A DNA stretch of 64,000 bases, from positions 1,488,001 through 1,552,000 of the forward strand of contig NZ_CP178543.1 of assembly GCF_047276495.1 (NCBI RefSeq), given 5' to 3'. The translations under genes and the position numbers were made by a program. The notes below the pieces were generated by a model. The model saw only the letters and a program-made list of their open reading frames with translations. It was not told the DNA's origin and did no database searches. This DNA is from Capilliphycus salinus (lineage in GTDB: Bacteria > Cyanobacteriota > Cyanobacteriia > Cyanobacteriales > Microcoleaceae). Shown here one piece after another: positions 24,982-34,478 of this stretch (its first letter is position 1; each line of letters opens with the position of its first letter).

Positions 24982-26700
24982 ATGAGTCATTGCTTTAATC
25001 CCAATTGTACTCGTCCACAAAATCCCAACGATGCCGAATTCTGTGAAAGTTGCGGTTCGGTTTTGGTCTTAAAATCTGCTGATGAAACGACTCAAACTTC
25101 TCGTTATCGAGGCATTCAATTAATTGGACAAGGCGGGTTTGGTCGGACATTTTTAGCGGTGGATGAGTCGAAAGTTTCTCAACCTCGGTGCGCGATTAAG
25201 CAGTTTTTCCCGCAGGGAATGAACGGGAAAAAAGCGGCGGAGTTATTTCAACAAGAAGCCAAACAACTCGAACGTTTGGGACAACATTCTCAAATTCCTA
25301 AATGGTTGGGTTATTTTGAACAAGAGGGCTATCAATATTTAGTACAAGAATTTATTGAAGGCAGAAATTTGGCCCAAGAGTTGTTTGAAAAAGGGTCTTA
25401 TAGTGAAGAAAAAATTAGACAGTTATTAAAGGATTTACTGCCCGTTTTAGAGTTTATTCACAGTCATAAAATTGTTCATCGAGATATCAAACCGGAAAAT
25501 ATTATTCGCCGTCGGACGAGAGTAGAAACCGGGGGAAATTTGGTCTTAGTGGACTTTGGGGCGGCTAAATTAATGACCGATGGAATGTTACCGAAAACGG
25601 GTACAATGATCGGAAGTGCGGCTTATACAGCGCCGGAACAATTGATGGGAAAAGCGGTATTTGCGAGTGATATTTATAGTTTGGGAGTGACTTGTATTCA
25701 TCTGTTAACTGAAGTTCCGCCTTTCGATTTATTTGATAGTCAAGAGGGAAGTTGGGCTTGGCGAGATTATTTAAAAACTCCTGTTAGCGATGAATTGGGA
25801 CGGGTTTTAGATCAAATGTTGCAGGGGGCGACCAGCCGACGTTATCATTCTGCGGCTGCGGTTTTGCGACATTTAAACCCCCGTCCGACTTATATTGATG
25901 CTTTTCCGGGGTTAAAAATTCCGGCGGAAATTGATTCAACACCTTCTATAGAAAAAGCGGATGAAAATTCGACTTCGAGGTTAACCTCTTCTCAACCTTT
26001 ACCCGTCACCAGAAGTCAGTATAGAATTCAATCTCAAGCTAAAATTATTCAAGAAAAATTACAAGCGGTCTTGAATAATTATGAGGTCAAGATTCAAGTC
26101 AGTTTGGTTAAAAAACATCAGCTTACTGTTGTGATTAACCGTCCAGACAGTCGGATTATTAGTTATGGTTATTTAGCGAAAATCATCGGTTATGAACTCA
26201 CCCAACTGCAACCGAAGAATGTTCGCCAAGTGAAGTTACTGGGAAGACTTAAAGGAAAAAGTGTTCCCGAGTGGAAAAAGCTGTTAATTTTAGACCGAAA
26301 AACTCAACTGAGAAATCAATTGATTAAATTGCAAACTCATCCGGTTTATTTACAAGTCTCTCAACTCACTTCTCATAAGTTTTGGATGAACAAAATCCAG
26401 AAAAAAGAGTTTTGGATGGATGTGTTAATGGGGTCGATGATTAGCTTTATTTTTACAACCAATGTCATCGTCTTTACCCCGTTTATGGCTTTTATAATTG
26501 CCTTGGGTTTTCTCAAGGTCAAAAGCCTAGTTTCTCAAAGCGGTGAAATTGAAATCGGCGTTTTATTCGGTACAATAGCCAGTTTGTTTGTGTTATTTAC
26601 TTTTTGGGAGATTAAGGAAGCAAATCAAGGCTTTTTTGGGATTATTTTAGCCGCGATTTTTATTGCAATGCCGATGTTTTACTCCAAAGGAAATTATTAA
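24982..26700 (+). CDS. Serine/threonine protein kinase with zinc ribbon and C-terminal membrane spans
   Basis: 572 aa. An N-terminal four-Cys zinc ribbon (C4, C9, C21, C24; CFNPNCTRPQ and FCESCG) precedes a Hanks-type kinase domain (about 40-300). This has the Gly loop IGQGGFGRTFLAVD, the lysine in CAIKQFFP, the catalytic loop VHRDIKPENII, DFGAAKL and the substrate segment GSAAYTAPEQL. A linker (300-460) precedes two or more hydrophobic spans near the C-terminus (SFIFTTNVIVFTPFMAFIIA and following). This is the common cyanobacterial membrane-tethered kinase layout. Target unknown. tsaB follows after 23 bp. Confidence 0.93.
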   Translation: MSHCFNPNCTRPQNPNDAEFCESCGSVLVLKSADETTQTSRYRGIQLIGQGGFGRTFLAVDESKVSQPRCAIKQFFPQGMNGKKAAELFQQEAKQLERLGQHSQIPKWLGYFEQEGYQYLVQEFIEGRNLAQELFEKGSYSEEKIRQLLKDLLPVLEFIHSHKIVHRDIKPENIIRRRTRVETGGNLVLVDFGAAKLMTDGMLPKTGTMIGSAAYTAPEQLMGKAVFASDIYSLGVTCIHLLTEVPPFDLFDSQEGSWAWRDYLKTPVSDELGRVLDQMLQGATSRRYHSAAAVLRHLNPRPTYIDAFPGLKIPAEIDSTPSIEKADENSTSRLTSSQPLPVTRSQYRIQSQAKIIQEKLQAVLNNYEVKIQVSLVKKHQLTVVINRPDSRIISYGYLAKIIGYELTQLQPKNVRQVKLLGRLKGKSVPEWKKLLILDRKTQLRNQLIKLQTHPVYLQVSQLTSHKFWMNKIQKKEFWMDVLMGSMISFIFTTNVIVFTPFMAFIIALGFLKVKSLVSQSGEIEIGVLFGTIASLFVLFTFWEIKEANQGFFGIILAAIFIAMPMFYSKGNY

Positions 26701-26723
26701 GTTTTGTCTACAGGTTTGAAATA

Positions 26724-27356
26724 ATGCCCTCTGATAGCCTAAAATATGGTTTAGCCATTCATACCAGCAGCCCTGAACTTGGGTTAGCCGTTGGTAATTT
26801 TACCGAAGAAATTCGTTATCAATCTTGGAATTTGGGGCGAGATTTATCGGTACAACTCCATCAATATTTGGCGGAGTTTATTCAACCTCAAACTTGGTCA
26901 GATTTTAAATTAATTGCGGTTGCAAAAGGTCCGGGTAGCTTTACGGGGACTCGCATGGGCGTAGTGACAGCGAGAATATTAGCCCAACAGTTAGAGATTC
27001 CATTATTTTCGATTTCAACCCTGGCGGGAATGGCTTGGCAAATCTTTCCAAAAGATGCAACCTTATCGGACAATTTAGCCCTACAAATGCCCGCCCAACG
27101 GGGTCAGTTTTTTGTGGCTATTTATGGCAAACAAGAGACTTTAATTGAATATTTACCCGATAGCGTGATGTCATTGGAAGCTTGGCAAACAACGTTAGAA
27201 AAGTGGAAAAATCCTTATAAACTGATTAAACTTGAAGGAGGTTTGGGAGACTCAGCCATGAGTTTATTAGAGTTAGCCCATTTAGATTTTCAACAAGGAA
27301 AACGCCCTCATTGGTCGGAAGCTTTACCCTTTTACGGACAGCATCCAGTTGACTAA
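26724..27356 (+). CDS. tsaB: tRNA threonylcarbamoyladenosine biosynthesis protein TsaB
   Basis: 210 aa. An ASKHA-fold partner of TsaD in making t6A at position 37 of ANN-decoding tRNAs. The N-terminal IHTSSPELGLAVG and the conserved KGPGSFTGTRMGVVTARIL are diagnostic, with STLAGMA following. Shorter than some homologues at the C-terminus but within family range. It lies 23 bp after the kinase gene, so probably co-transcribed, and is followed by a palindromic terminator. Confidence 0.93.
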   Translation: MPSDSLKYGLAIHTSSPELGLAVGNFTEEIRYQSWNLGRDLSVQLHQYLAEFIQPQTWSDFKLIAVAKGPGSFTGTRMGVVTARILAQQLEIPLFSISTLAGMAWQIFPKDATLSDNLALQMPAQRGQFFVAIYGKQETLIEYLPDSVMSLEAWQTTLEKWKNPYKLIKLEGGLGDSAMSLLELAHLDFQQGKRPHWSEALPFYGQHPVD

Positions 27357-27400
27357 ATTCTGAATGATAAATTTTGAATTCTGAAATCCCAATAAGGATT

Positions 27401-27433
27401 AAAAACCCGGTTTTTCAAAAAAACCGGGTTTTT
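27401..27433. terminator. Palindromic terminator of the AAACCCGGTTT family
   Basis: AAAAACCCGGTTTTT and AAAACCGGGTTTTT form a long stem with T tracts on both strands, between convergent tsaB and the gene at 27451. It is a copy of the dispersed palindrome clustered at 38405-38650. Confidence 0.8.
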
Positions 27434-27450
27434 GGGGTAGAAAGAGATAG

Positions 27451-28083
27451 TTACTTAACATTTAAAGTGATGGGAGTAGTAATGGGATAATCTTCACCAA
27501 TGACTAACACTTGATAAACCCCATCTTGAGTAATAGAAGCCGTAACCAAACCTTCTTTTAAAGTTAATAATTGACCCGTCGGAGATTTAATCGCCAAGGA
27601 AACAGCATTCGCCCCAACCGTCAGAGTTTGACCAGTTTTACACCGAATATTGAGGGGTTGAATTTGTTCTTCAAACAAACTAATTTCTAGAGAAGTTTTC
27701 TCTAAATTTTCTCCAACTTCAACGAATCGACTGGCTTTATAAGTATATTCCAATAACCGCCAATCTTTAAACGGAGACTTGTCAGAATTTCTAGTTTGAG
27801 TTTGAGTTAAATCAACCTTAATCGCCGACTTGCTAGATTCTTCTTGGGGATAAACTAAAATTCGATAAATACCAGATTCGGGTAAAATCCCTTTCCACTC
27901 ACCAGAATCAAGACTCGTTAATTTTTGTCCAGAAGGGCTTAAAAGTTTTGCTTTTGAAGTTCCTTCGTATACTCCCAGAGTTAAATATTCTCCTTGTTTT
28001 CCTTCAAAAATATAGAGAGTGGGTTGGTTGAGTGTGGCTTTGATTTCACCGAATTGAGAAATCGACTTGATGGGATAGTTCAT
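27451..28083 (-). CDS. Hypothetical protein with two PPC-like beta domains
   Basis: 210 aa with no signal peptide. Two beta-rich halves show the pattern GQTLTV...SPTGQLL...GVYQVLV and SPSGQKL...GEWKGILPESGIYRILVYP. This resembles bacterial pre-peptidase C-terminal-like (PPC) modules. The C-terminal domain of the SH3 protein at 43122-43871 has the same pattern. Probably a ligand- or surface-binding protein; function unknown. Confidence 0.7.
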   Translation of the reverse strand: MNYPIKSISQFGEIKATLNQPTLYIFEGKQGEYLTLGVYEGTSKAKLLSPSGQKLTSLDSGEWKGILPESGIYRILVYPQEESSKSAIKVDLTQTQTRNSDKSPFKDWRLLEYTYKASRFVEVGENLEKTSLEISLFEEQIQPLNIRCKTGQTLTVGANAVSLAIKSPTGQLLTLKEGLVTASITQDGVYQVLVIGEDYPITTPITLNVK

Positions 28084-28440
28084 GGTCAGGACTTGGGGTA
28101 GGGGTTGACAAAAAAGAAGTTATTTGGATGGACTAGCAGCAGTTGGGGGATGTTTCTTTATACAAAAAGTCTAAAATCTTCTCAGGAAATCTCAAGCTTA
28201 TGTGTGATAGTTCTTTAAGCTACATAGCAAATCCGAAATTTTACGGAAGACAACGGGTTAAAAATTGTAGACAATTGGAGAAGTGACACAATTGAGGTAA
28301 AGTTTTGTTGATTTTTTCCAAATTTCAAGGGTTTGTTTTGAAAAAGAAAATTTGGGGGTACTCTAACATCAGGACGCAATGCTGTTGTTAAGCTTTACGG
28401 TGTTTGTTTAGCAAGATACGGATAAAAATCGGAGTAAATC
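28084..28440. other. Intergenic region (about 360 bp) between divergent genes
   Basis: AT-rich, with no supported gene or RNA. It should hold promoters for the PPC-like gene and the RTX-CAP gene; CGGAG lies 7-8 nt before the ATG at 28441. Confidence 0.45.
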
Positions 28441-29526
28441 ATGGTTTTGGTACCGGATACAGAATTGGGTTTGTTGATGGGGGACAATTCCTCCGAGTTG
28501 ATTACTCTTTCTGCGGGTCAATTAACGGATTTTCCTGGTGGTGTCTTAACGTTGGGGGGCGAAGATACGGTCAACGGTTCCGCTGATTCTGAATTAATTA
28601 TTACGAATCAAGATGATGATTTTGTGTTGGGTGGAAGTGGAAATGATACGTTATTGGGGGGGAAGAATAATGATTCTTTAGACGGACAAGATGGCAACGA
28701 TGTTTTGTTTGGAAATTTGGGGGAAGATACGCTAATTGGCGGGGGCGGTGATGATAGTTTATTTGGCGGTCGAGAAAATGACGAACTTACTGGCGGAAGC
28801 GGAAATGATACGCTTTATGGTGATTTAGGGGTCGATACGTTAACGGGTGGTCAGGGTGCCGATATTTTTGGCTTGCGAGAAAATGGTCAAGGAACTGATG
28901 TTATTACTGACTTTCAAGATGGTATTGATTTGATGGAACTTCCCGATGGGGTGACGGAGTTTAGAGTTGAAAATAACGGTTCAAATTTAACTCAAATTAC
29001 CGTAGTCGCGACAGGGGAAGTGATCGCCAAACTTGAGGGAATTCAACCCTCTGAGATTACCCTTGATGATTTTGTAAACGCTCAGATTTTTCAGAGTTCT
29101 CAACCTATCGATCTTCCCGAAAATTTGATTAATCGTGTGGTACAATTAAGTAATGAATTTCGCTCCGAAAATGGTTTATCTCCTTTGACTTTCAATTCTC
29201 AATTGGGGATGGCGGCCGAAAATCACAGCGAAGATATGGCGTTAAAGGATTTCTTCGATCATATCGGTGTTGATGGGTCTAATGTTGGCGATCGCATTTT
29301 AGAGGTGGGTTATGATTATTCTACGGCCGGAGAAAATATTGGGGCGGGTTATTCGACTCCCGAAGCGGTTGTAGAAGGGTGGATCAATAGTCCCGGACAT
29401 CGGGCGAATCTTCTCAACCCGGATTTTACCGAAATTGGAGTCGGTTATTATTTCCTCGAAAATGATACGGGAAATGAAAACTGGAATCACTACTGGACTC
29501 AGGTTTTCGGAAGTCAATTGAGTTAA
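28441..29526 (+). CDS. RTX-type calcium-binding protein fused to a CAP (SCP/PR-1) domain
   Basis: 361 aa. The N-terminal part (about 45-150) carries RTX nonapeptide repeats GGxGxDxLxG (GGSGNDTLLGG, GGGGDDSLFGG, GGSGNDTLYGD, GGQGADIFGL), which fold on Ca2+ and mark type I secretion. The C-terminal CAP domain (about 225-361) has ENHSEDMALKDFFDHIG, AGENIGAGYSTPEAVVEGWI and NSPGHRANLLNPDFTEIGVG, with both His and Glu of the CAP cavity. No N-terminal signal, as expected for type I export. Role unknown, possibly extracellular or sheath. Followed by a palindromic terminator. Confidence 0.93.
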   Translation: MVLVPDTELGLLMGDNSSELITLSAGQLTDFPGGVLTLGGEDTVNGSADSELIITNQDDDFVLGGSGNDTLLGGKNNDSLDGQDGNDVLFGNLGEDTLIGGGGDDSLFGGRENDELTGGSGNDTLYGDLGVDTLTGGQGADIFGLRENGQGTDVITDFQDGIDLMELPDGVTEFRVENNGSNLTQITVVATGEVIAKLEGIQPSEITLDDFVNAQIFQSSQPIDLPENLINRVVQLSNEFRSENGLSPLTFNSQLGMAAENHSEDMALKDFFDHIGVDGSNVGDRILEVGYDYSTAGENIGAGYSTPEAVVEGWINSPGHRANLLNPDFTEIGVGYYFLENDTGNENWNHYWTQVFGSQLS

Positions 29527-29557
29527 TAAAACTTCGGAATTTATCAGAATTGATTCT

Positions 29558-29592
29558 AAAAACCCGGTCACTTTTGAGAAACCGGGTTTTTC
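29558..29592. terminator. Palindromic terminator between convergent genes
   Basis: AAAAACCCGGT and ACCGGGTTTTT form an 11-bp stem around a short loop with T/A tails, between the RTX-CAP and TPR genes. Same palindrome family as 27401-27433. Confidence 0.8.
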
Positions 29593-29606
29593 CCTCAAAA
29601 ATGGGG

Positions 29607-30614
29607 TTAATCATCAATAAATTCGGCTTCACAAATAGTTGATTCTCGACAATTGAGATCGACTTCATCCCATACTCCTTCTAAAAAGGTGGTGTAAAAG
29701 TATTCTCCACCTTGATTAACTTCCATTTGAGGAGCGTTGCGAGAATAGCTTTCATCGTGGGGGGTTCCTCGCTGGGCTTGGTAGTAAAGATAGGCGTCAG
29801 CGTTGACACACATGACATGATAAAAGTCTTTATTTGCAGCCACGCGATCGCCCGATTTATAAAGTGCTAATCCTCGGTTTAGGTAGGCTTTAATGTAACT
29901 CGGATCGATGAGTAGGGCTTGATTAAAATCATCAATTGCAGCTTTCATTTCTTTCAAGCTGTAGTAAACGCAACCTCGATTATAGTAGGCGTAAACGTTA
30001 TAAGTATCGATTTTTAAAGCGGTGTTATAATCTTCTATGGCTTGTTCATGTTCTCCGAGTTGATGATAGCAAAGACCTCGATTTATGTAGACTTTTGTGT
30101 AATTTGGAGCAAGTTCTATGGTTTTGTTAAAGTCTTGCAGGGCCTCTTGTTTTCGTCCGGTGATGTAAAAAGCTCGACCCCGGTTATAATAGGTCTTGTA
30201 GTTTTTCGGATTGAACAGTAAGGCTTTGTTGTAGTAGGTTAACGCTTCTTCGTATTCTCCGCTTTGAGCAATTGCCAAACCCAAATTATTGTGAATAGCA
30301 TCGCTGGTTGGGTTAAATTTCAAGGCAATTTTTAAGTCTTTGATGGCTTTTTTATAATTCCCCAAATGACGCCAAGCATTTCCCCGATTTAGATAGGCTT
30401 CTGACAGCTTCGGATTAATTTTCAACGCATAATCTAAATCTTTGATTGCATTTTTATAGTCTTTCAAATGATAATAAAGTAAGGCGCGATTATTATAAGC
30501 AATGGCATGGTTAGGATTACGACTGAGTACCTGATTGAAGTCGTCCAATGCGCCTCTATAATTTCCTTGACGGGCTTTAGTTAAACCCTGCTGATATAGT
30601 TTTTCATTTTGCAT
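29607..30614 (-). CDS. TPR-repeat protein
   Basis: 335 aa made almost entirely of about eight 34-residue TPR units of the AYNNRALLYYHLKDYKNAIKD type (YNRG or LNRG at the first helix in most), then an unconserved acidic C-terminal tail of about 60 residues. No signal peptide or catalytic domain. TPRs act as protein-binding scaffolds; the partner cannot be inferred. Confidence 0.9.
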   Translation of the reverse strand: MQNEKLYQQGLTKARQGNYRGALDDFNQVLSRNPNHAIAYNNRALLYYHLKDYKNAIKDLDYALKINPKLSEAYLNRGNAWRHLGNYKKAIKDLKIALKFNPTSDAIHNNLGLAIAQSGEYEEALTYYNKALLFNPKNYKTYYNRGRAFYITGRKQEALQDFNKTIELAPNYTKVYINRGLCYHQLGEHEQAIEDYNTALKIDTYNVYAYYNRGCVYYSLKEMKAAIDDFNQALLIDPSYIKAYLNRGLALYKSGDRVAANKDFYHVMCVNADAYLYYQAQRGTPHDESYSRNAPQMEVNQGGEYFYTTFLEGVWDEVDLNCRESTICEAEFIDD

Positions 30615-31006
30615 GGAGTGACCTCGAAGATAACTCGGTGTTCTTAAGAATTTCAGTTAAAATTGGATGCTGTTGGAGTCAGGAATTGACCTACTGTTCT
30701 TGTTCTTAGACGAACACCCATGACAACAAGTTTAAGCGATACTCTCCAATAGATGAACTTGCAGATCTACAGCTTGCCAAATGGAGTTGGCTCAAGAAAG
30801 CTAATGTTTCCGATGTACCCTAAATTTTTTGGGCTTGAATCACAGAATGGTTTGGATTGCCCCCCGAGCCGAGCGAGTGTTAGGGGAAATCTCAACTTAC
30901 AGGCTCAAGCTTTTCTCCTAAATCTATATATTATTCGCTATTCTCATCATACTTCCTGGATCTTAATATTTCAACTGGCCCGACAATGGGAGTGAACGGT
31001 TTGGAG
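30615..31006. other. Intergenic region (about 390 bp)
   Basis: Contains an 80-codon plus-strand frame (30753-30995) with unconvincing composition and no ribosome-binding site. No recognised RNA. It lies upstream of the TPR gene and downstream of cobS. Confidence 0.45.
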
Positions 31007-31807
31007 TTAAGCGCTTTCTAAAGCCACCAACAAGCATAAAAGAAAAGTTTCTGTCCATTCGACAACGGCGCCATAAGTATCGCCTGTATGTCCGCCGAGT
31101 CGAGCGTTAAACCAAGCCCCGATCAAGATGGCGATCGCCCCTCCGCCCAAGGCCATTCCGACAGCAACCAACCACCGGCTCGGGTCGAGTAAAATTTGTA
31201 AACCGCTCAAACTCAACAGAAGTAAAATTCCGGGAATCAGATCGAAGGGAGTATAAGTAGAATCTTTGTGAAAAGCGCCTTTTCCGACGGCTTTAAGATA
31301 GGGATAACGGGCGATCGCCACCAACTGTCCCCATCGTCCCCAACCGGCAACCGCCATGAAGACGAGGGGGCGATATTGATCTAAATCGCTCAGGGCGGCG
31401 GTTTTCAGCAAAACGATCGCAATGGCGGCCATCACCCCAAAGGCGCCGGTGAGACTATCGGACATCACCTCAAGTCTGCGGTTGGGATCGGTCACGGCCA
31501 AACCATCGGCGGTATCCATCGCCCCATCGAGATGCAACCCCCCGGTAATGGCGATTCCCCCGACAACAATTAAAGCCGAACGCAGCAGGGGAGGAAACCC
31601 CAAGAGGTTTAACCCCCCATCAAGCAGTCCCAACATTCCTCCGATCGTTAAACCAATGACGGGAGCCAGCCGAGCAATCCCCCGAAATTCTAGCGTCCAG
31701 GATAGGGGGACGGGTAAGCAGGTGTAGAAGGCGATCGCGGCGGCTATGGCGGCGGTCTGCTGTCGCCAAAATTGTTTGATAGACTGAATCAGTCTGTCAT
31801 TTGACAT
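31007..31807 (-). CDS. cobS: Adenosylcobinamide-GDP ribazoletransferase (cobalamin synthase)
   Basis: 266 aa integral membrane protein with about six hydrophobic spans. Joins adenosylcobinamide-GDP to alpha-ribazole in the last steps of B12 synthesis. Signatures: FYTCLPVP, GLHLDGAMDTADGLA (the acidic metal-binding motif) with SLTGAFGVMA, and the C-terminal NARLGGHTGDTYGAVVE. No cobalamin riboswitch was recognised upstream. Confidence 0.94.
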   Translation of the reverse strand: MSNDRLIQSIKQFWRQQTAAIAAAIAFYTCLPVPLSWTLEFRGIARLAPVIGLTIGGMLGLLDGGLNLLGFPPLLRSALIVVGGIAITGGLHLDGAMDTADGLAVTDPNRRLEVMSDSLTGAFGVMAAIAIVLLKTAALSDLDQYRPLVFMAVAGWGRWGQLVAIARYPYLKAVGKGAFHKDSTYTPFDLIPGILLLLSLSGLQILLDPSRWLVAVGMALGGGAIAILIGAWFNARLGGHTGDTYGAVVEWTETFLLCLLVALESA

Positions 31808-32479
31808 AGAAACATCCGGGTCGGGTCGATTTCTTTACTTTAGCGGAAATGTTTCCTTGATCTGCCATCGGTTTTGAGGTCGATAGCTACAATTTTTCAA
31901 TCAAGGGGATACATATTTTCTTAGCTGTGCCACAATGAAAATAATACCTCTCTATTGCTTGCAGTCGTTGAGGTGGTTGTCAGATTTTGCCATCTGCAAA
32001 GGGTGCGAATTCGATCAATTTTGTGAAATTCGATTCGGCTTTTCCGATCGGGCAGCAAATTGTGACGATCGCCACAGCCAAGGCAGAATTATCAAATTAA
32101 TTACTTAGATCTTTCTGTCTGAGCTTTGCTAGAATTGGTGCGTTGCAACAGCGTGTTATTTGTCAATAGCACCAAGTATGACTCTAAAACTCTAAATTTT
32201 GTCAAGAATAGAGGCAAAAATCTTTATTCGGAAGGGATTCTATTTTACGGCGACTGAATAAAAAATCAAATTCGTCTGTAGTTTAGAGAACTTCCGAAAA
32301 AATGACTCAAAGAAGCAGTTCCAACCGAACTGCGACTCCAGAAGCAGTAACTTTATCTCCAATTCGGATATACTTAAGTGTGGGGAAAAATTCAATGTTC
32401 AATTTCTTTCCACAACGCACGAATTGGACTAGATAGAGTTGCCACCAAGGGAACTTATCACATCAGAGGCTTTTGCTCC
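31808..32479. other. Intergenic region (about 670 bp)
   Basis: No gene is firmly supported. A 44-codon frame begins with ATG at 32302 (MTQRSSSNRTATPEAVTLSP) and ends with TAG at 32436, upstream of the hypothetical gene at 32480; its status is uncertain. A minus-strand cobS promoter is expected near 31810-31860. No riboswitch recognised. Confidence 0.4.
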
Positions 32480-32926
32480 ATGAGTTACGACCAATTAAAT
32501 TACAGGGTGTCTGCTCCATGTATCATCGATACAGGCATAGTCGTCAACAAGAGTGATATGCAAAAACTGCTTGTTGATCTCGGCCATGTCCGTTATCTTC
32601 ATATCAGAGACGGGCAGGTGTGCAACGAGGCGGAAGGCTATGTCTTAGAGGTGTTCGCCTCGGAGCAGCAAGCAACTTTAGTAGCGAATCATGCTCTCTA
32701 CTTGAATGTCAACAGTTTTGATTATCTCGAACTGAAACAATCTCCCGACAAAGAAACCTATTTCGATCTCGTTCAAGAGGGGAATTTACTCCGGTTGATT
32801 CCGCTTTCTAACGCCTTAGAAGAACATTCGAGTCGCACGTTCAACGCTGCGGCCATCGATGCGGTGATGGATCAAGTCCTGTCGGGAAATTGGGATAGTC
32901 AGCTTGATGAGGACTGCCCTTTTTAG
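32480..32926 (+). CDS. Conserved-looking hypothetical protein, 148 aa
   Basis: Start chosen at the ATG at 32480 (MSYDQLNYRVSAPCIIDTGI); an upstream frame to 32378 adds a less plausible stretch. A soluble alpha/beta protein with RYLHIRDGQVCNEAEGYVLE and an acidic C-terminus (SQLDEDCPF). No membrane segment, no known motif. I do not recognise the family. Confidence 0.65.
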   Translation: MSYDQLNYRVSAPCIIDTGIVVNKSDMQKLLVDLGHVRYLHIRDGQVCNEAEGYVLEVFASEQQATLVANHALYLNVNSFDYLELKQSPDKETYFDLVQEGNLLRLIPLSNALEEHSSRTFNAAAIDAVMDQVLSGNWDSQLDEDCPF

Positions 32927-33315
32927 CATCAACGGCAAGAAACCTCACATCGTCATCTGTGATTAGATGTTGAGATCAATTGCCTGCGTCGTGATAGGAT
33001 GACACACAACTCGACACGGCCAGAAGTATAGCGATAACCAAGCTAGACTCATAAACGTAATTGATGAAAACCGTGTATTTTGACCTGCGGGACGTGGGGC
33101 AAAGTCTGTCGCCAGAATGTAAGACTAGCTATTGCTTGTAATAGAAAGCTATTCTTTGGGCAATTGTCCTATCGCATAATCTATTGATTTGCTGTAGGTA
33201 GTTCACAGACAATGGGGAGTGAGAAATTAGAAGGAAACTTGGATGACATTGGCGGTCGAGCGACGTTTTCTGACCGTCTATCCCCTCTAATTTTGAGTCC
33301 CTCATTTGTTAATTC
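32927..33315. other. Intergenic region upstream of tgt (about 390 bp)
   Basis: No supported gene. A 25-codon ATG frame at 33064 is too short to call. It presumably contains the tgt promoter. Confidence 0.4.
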
Positions 33316-34461
33316 ATGTCAGAACCTTTTTCATTTCAGATTCAGGCTCGCAGTTCTCAAACCTCAGCGCGAGCGGGTATTTTCTCGACTCCGCACGGAC
33401 GGGTAGAAACGCCCCGATTCATGCCGGTTGGCACCTTAGCCAATGTCAAAACCCTGACTCCGGCTCAGTTAGAAGCGGCAGGCGCCCAAATGGTGTTATC
33501 CAACACCTATCACCTGCATTTGCAACCGGGGGAAAAAATAGTCGCCACCGCCGGCGGCTTGCATAAGTTTATGGCTTGGAAGGGGCCAATTCTCACCGAT
33601 TCGGGTGGATTTCAAGTATTTAGTCTCAGTGAAATTCGCACCATCAACGATGAGGGCGTCATTTTTCGCTCGCCTCACGATGGTCAAATGATTCACTTCA
33701 CCCCAGAACGCTCCATTTTCATTCAAAATGAACTGGGGGCGGATGTGATCATGGCGTTTGATGAATGCCCTCCCTACCCCGCCAGTCGCGAACAGGTGTT
33801 GGCGGCGACCGAACGCACCTATCGCTGGCTAGAACGCTGTATAACCGCTCATCAACGCTCCGATCAAGCCTTGTTTGGAATTGTCCAGGGGGGCGTTTAT
33901 CCCGACTTGCGACAAGAAGCCGCCCGGGCGCTCGTTAAACTGAACCTTCCCGGCTACGCGATCGGCGGGGTGAGTGTCGGAGAACCGGCCGAATTAATTG
34001 AAAAAATCGTTAAAGTCACAACCCCCTTTCTTCCCGAGGAAAAACCCCGCTATTTGATGGGGGTGGGAACCTATCGGGAAATGGCCCAGGCGATCGCCAA
34101 CGGTATCGACTTGTTTGACTGCGTGATACCGACTCGTTTGGCCCGTCACGGGGCGGCGTTAGTCCAAGGGGAACGCTGGAACCTGAAAAATTCCCAGTTT
34201 CGAGAAGACTTTCAACCCCTCGATGAAACTTGTCCCTGCTACACCTGCCAAAACTTTAGTCGGGCTTACCTCGGCCATTTAGTCCGGGCAAAAGAACTCC
34301 TCGCCTACACTTTACTCTCGATTCACAATGTTACCGAATTAATCCGATTTACCCAACGGATTCGAGAGGCAATTTTAGCCGATCGCTTTTCCGAAGAATT
34401 TGGCGAATGGCTAAAACCCGAGAGTGAGGAGTTGTCCGCCCCCAACTCGGGCGAGATCTAA
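33316..34461 (+). CDS. tgt: Queuine tRNA-ribosyltransferase
   Basis: 381 aa. Exchanges guanine 34 of GUN anticodons for preQ1. TIM-barrel motifs: FMPVGTLANVKTLTP, NTYHLHLQPG, LTDSGGFQVFSL (nucleophile Asp region), FGIVQGGVYPDLR, GVGTYREMAQAIANGIDLFDCVIPTR and the zinc site CPCYTCQNF with a following His. queA, the next enzyme of the queuosine pathway, lies at 51785 on the same strand but 17 kb away. Confidence 0.96.
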   Translation: MSEPFSFQIQARSSQTSARAGIFSTPHGRVETPRFMPVGTLANVKTLTPAQLEAAGAQMVLSNTYHLHLQPGEKIVATAGGLHKFMAWKGPILTDSGGFQVFSLSEIRTINDEGVIFRSPHDGQMIHFTPERSIFIQNELGADVIMAFDECPPYPASREQVLAATERTYRWLERCITAHQRSDQALFGIVQGGVYPDLRQEAARALVKLNLPGYAIGGVSVGEPAELIEKIVKVTTPFLPEEKPRYLMGVGTYREMAQAIANGIDLFDCVIPTRLARHGAALVQGERWNLKNSQFREDFQPLDETCPCYTCQNFSRAYLGHLVRAKELLAYTLLSIHNVTELIRFTQRIREAILADRFSEEFGEWLKPESEELSAPNSGEI

Positions 34462-34478
34462 ATTCACCTCAAACCCTC

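Noticed and set aside
30753..30995. 80-codon plus-strand frame upstream of the TPR gene
   Set aside because: Low-complexity and unconvincing sequence without a ribosome-binding site.
31808..32000. Possible cobalamin riboswitch upstream of cobS
   Set aside because: No B12-box or conserved stems were recognised.
33064..33141. 25-codon frame MKTVYFDLRDVGQSL
   Set aside because: Too short and no ribosome-binding site or homologue I know.
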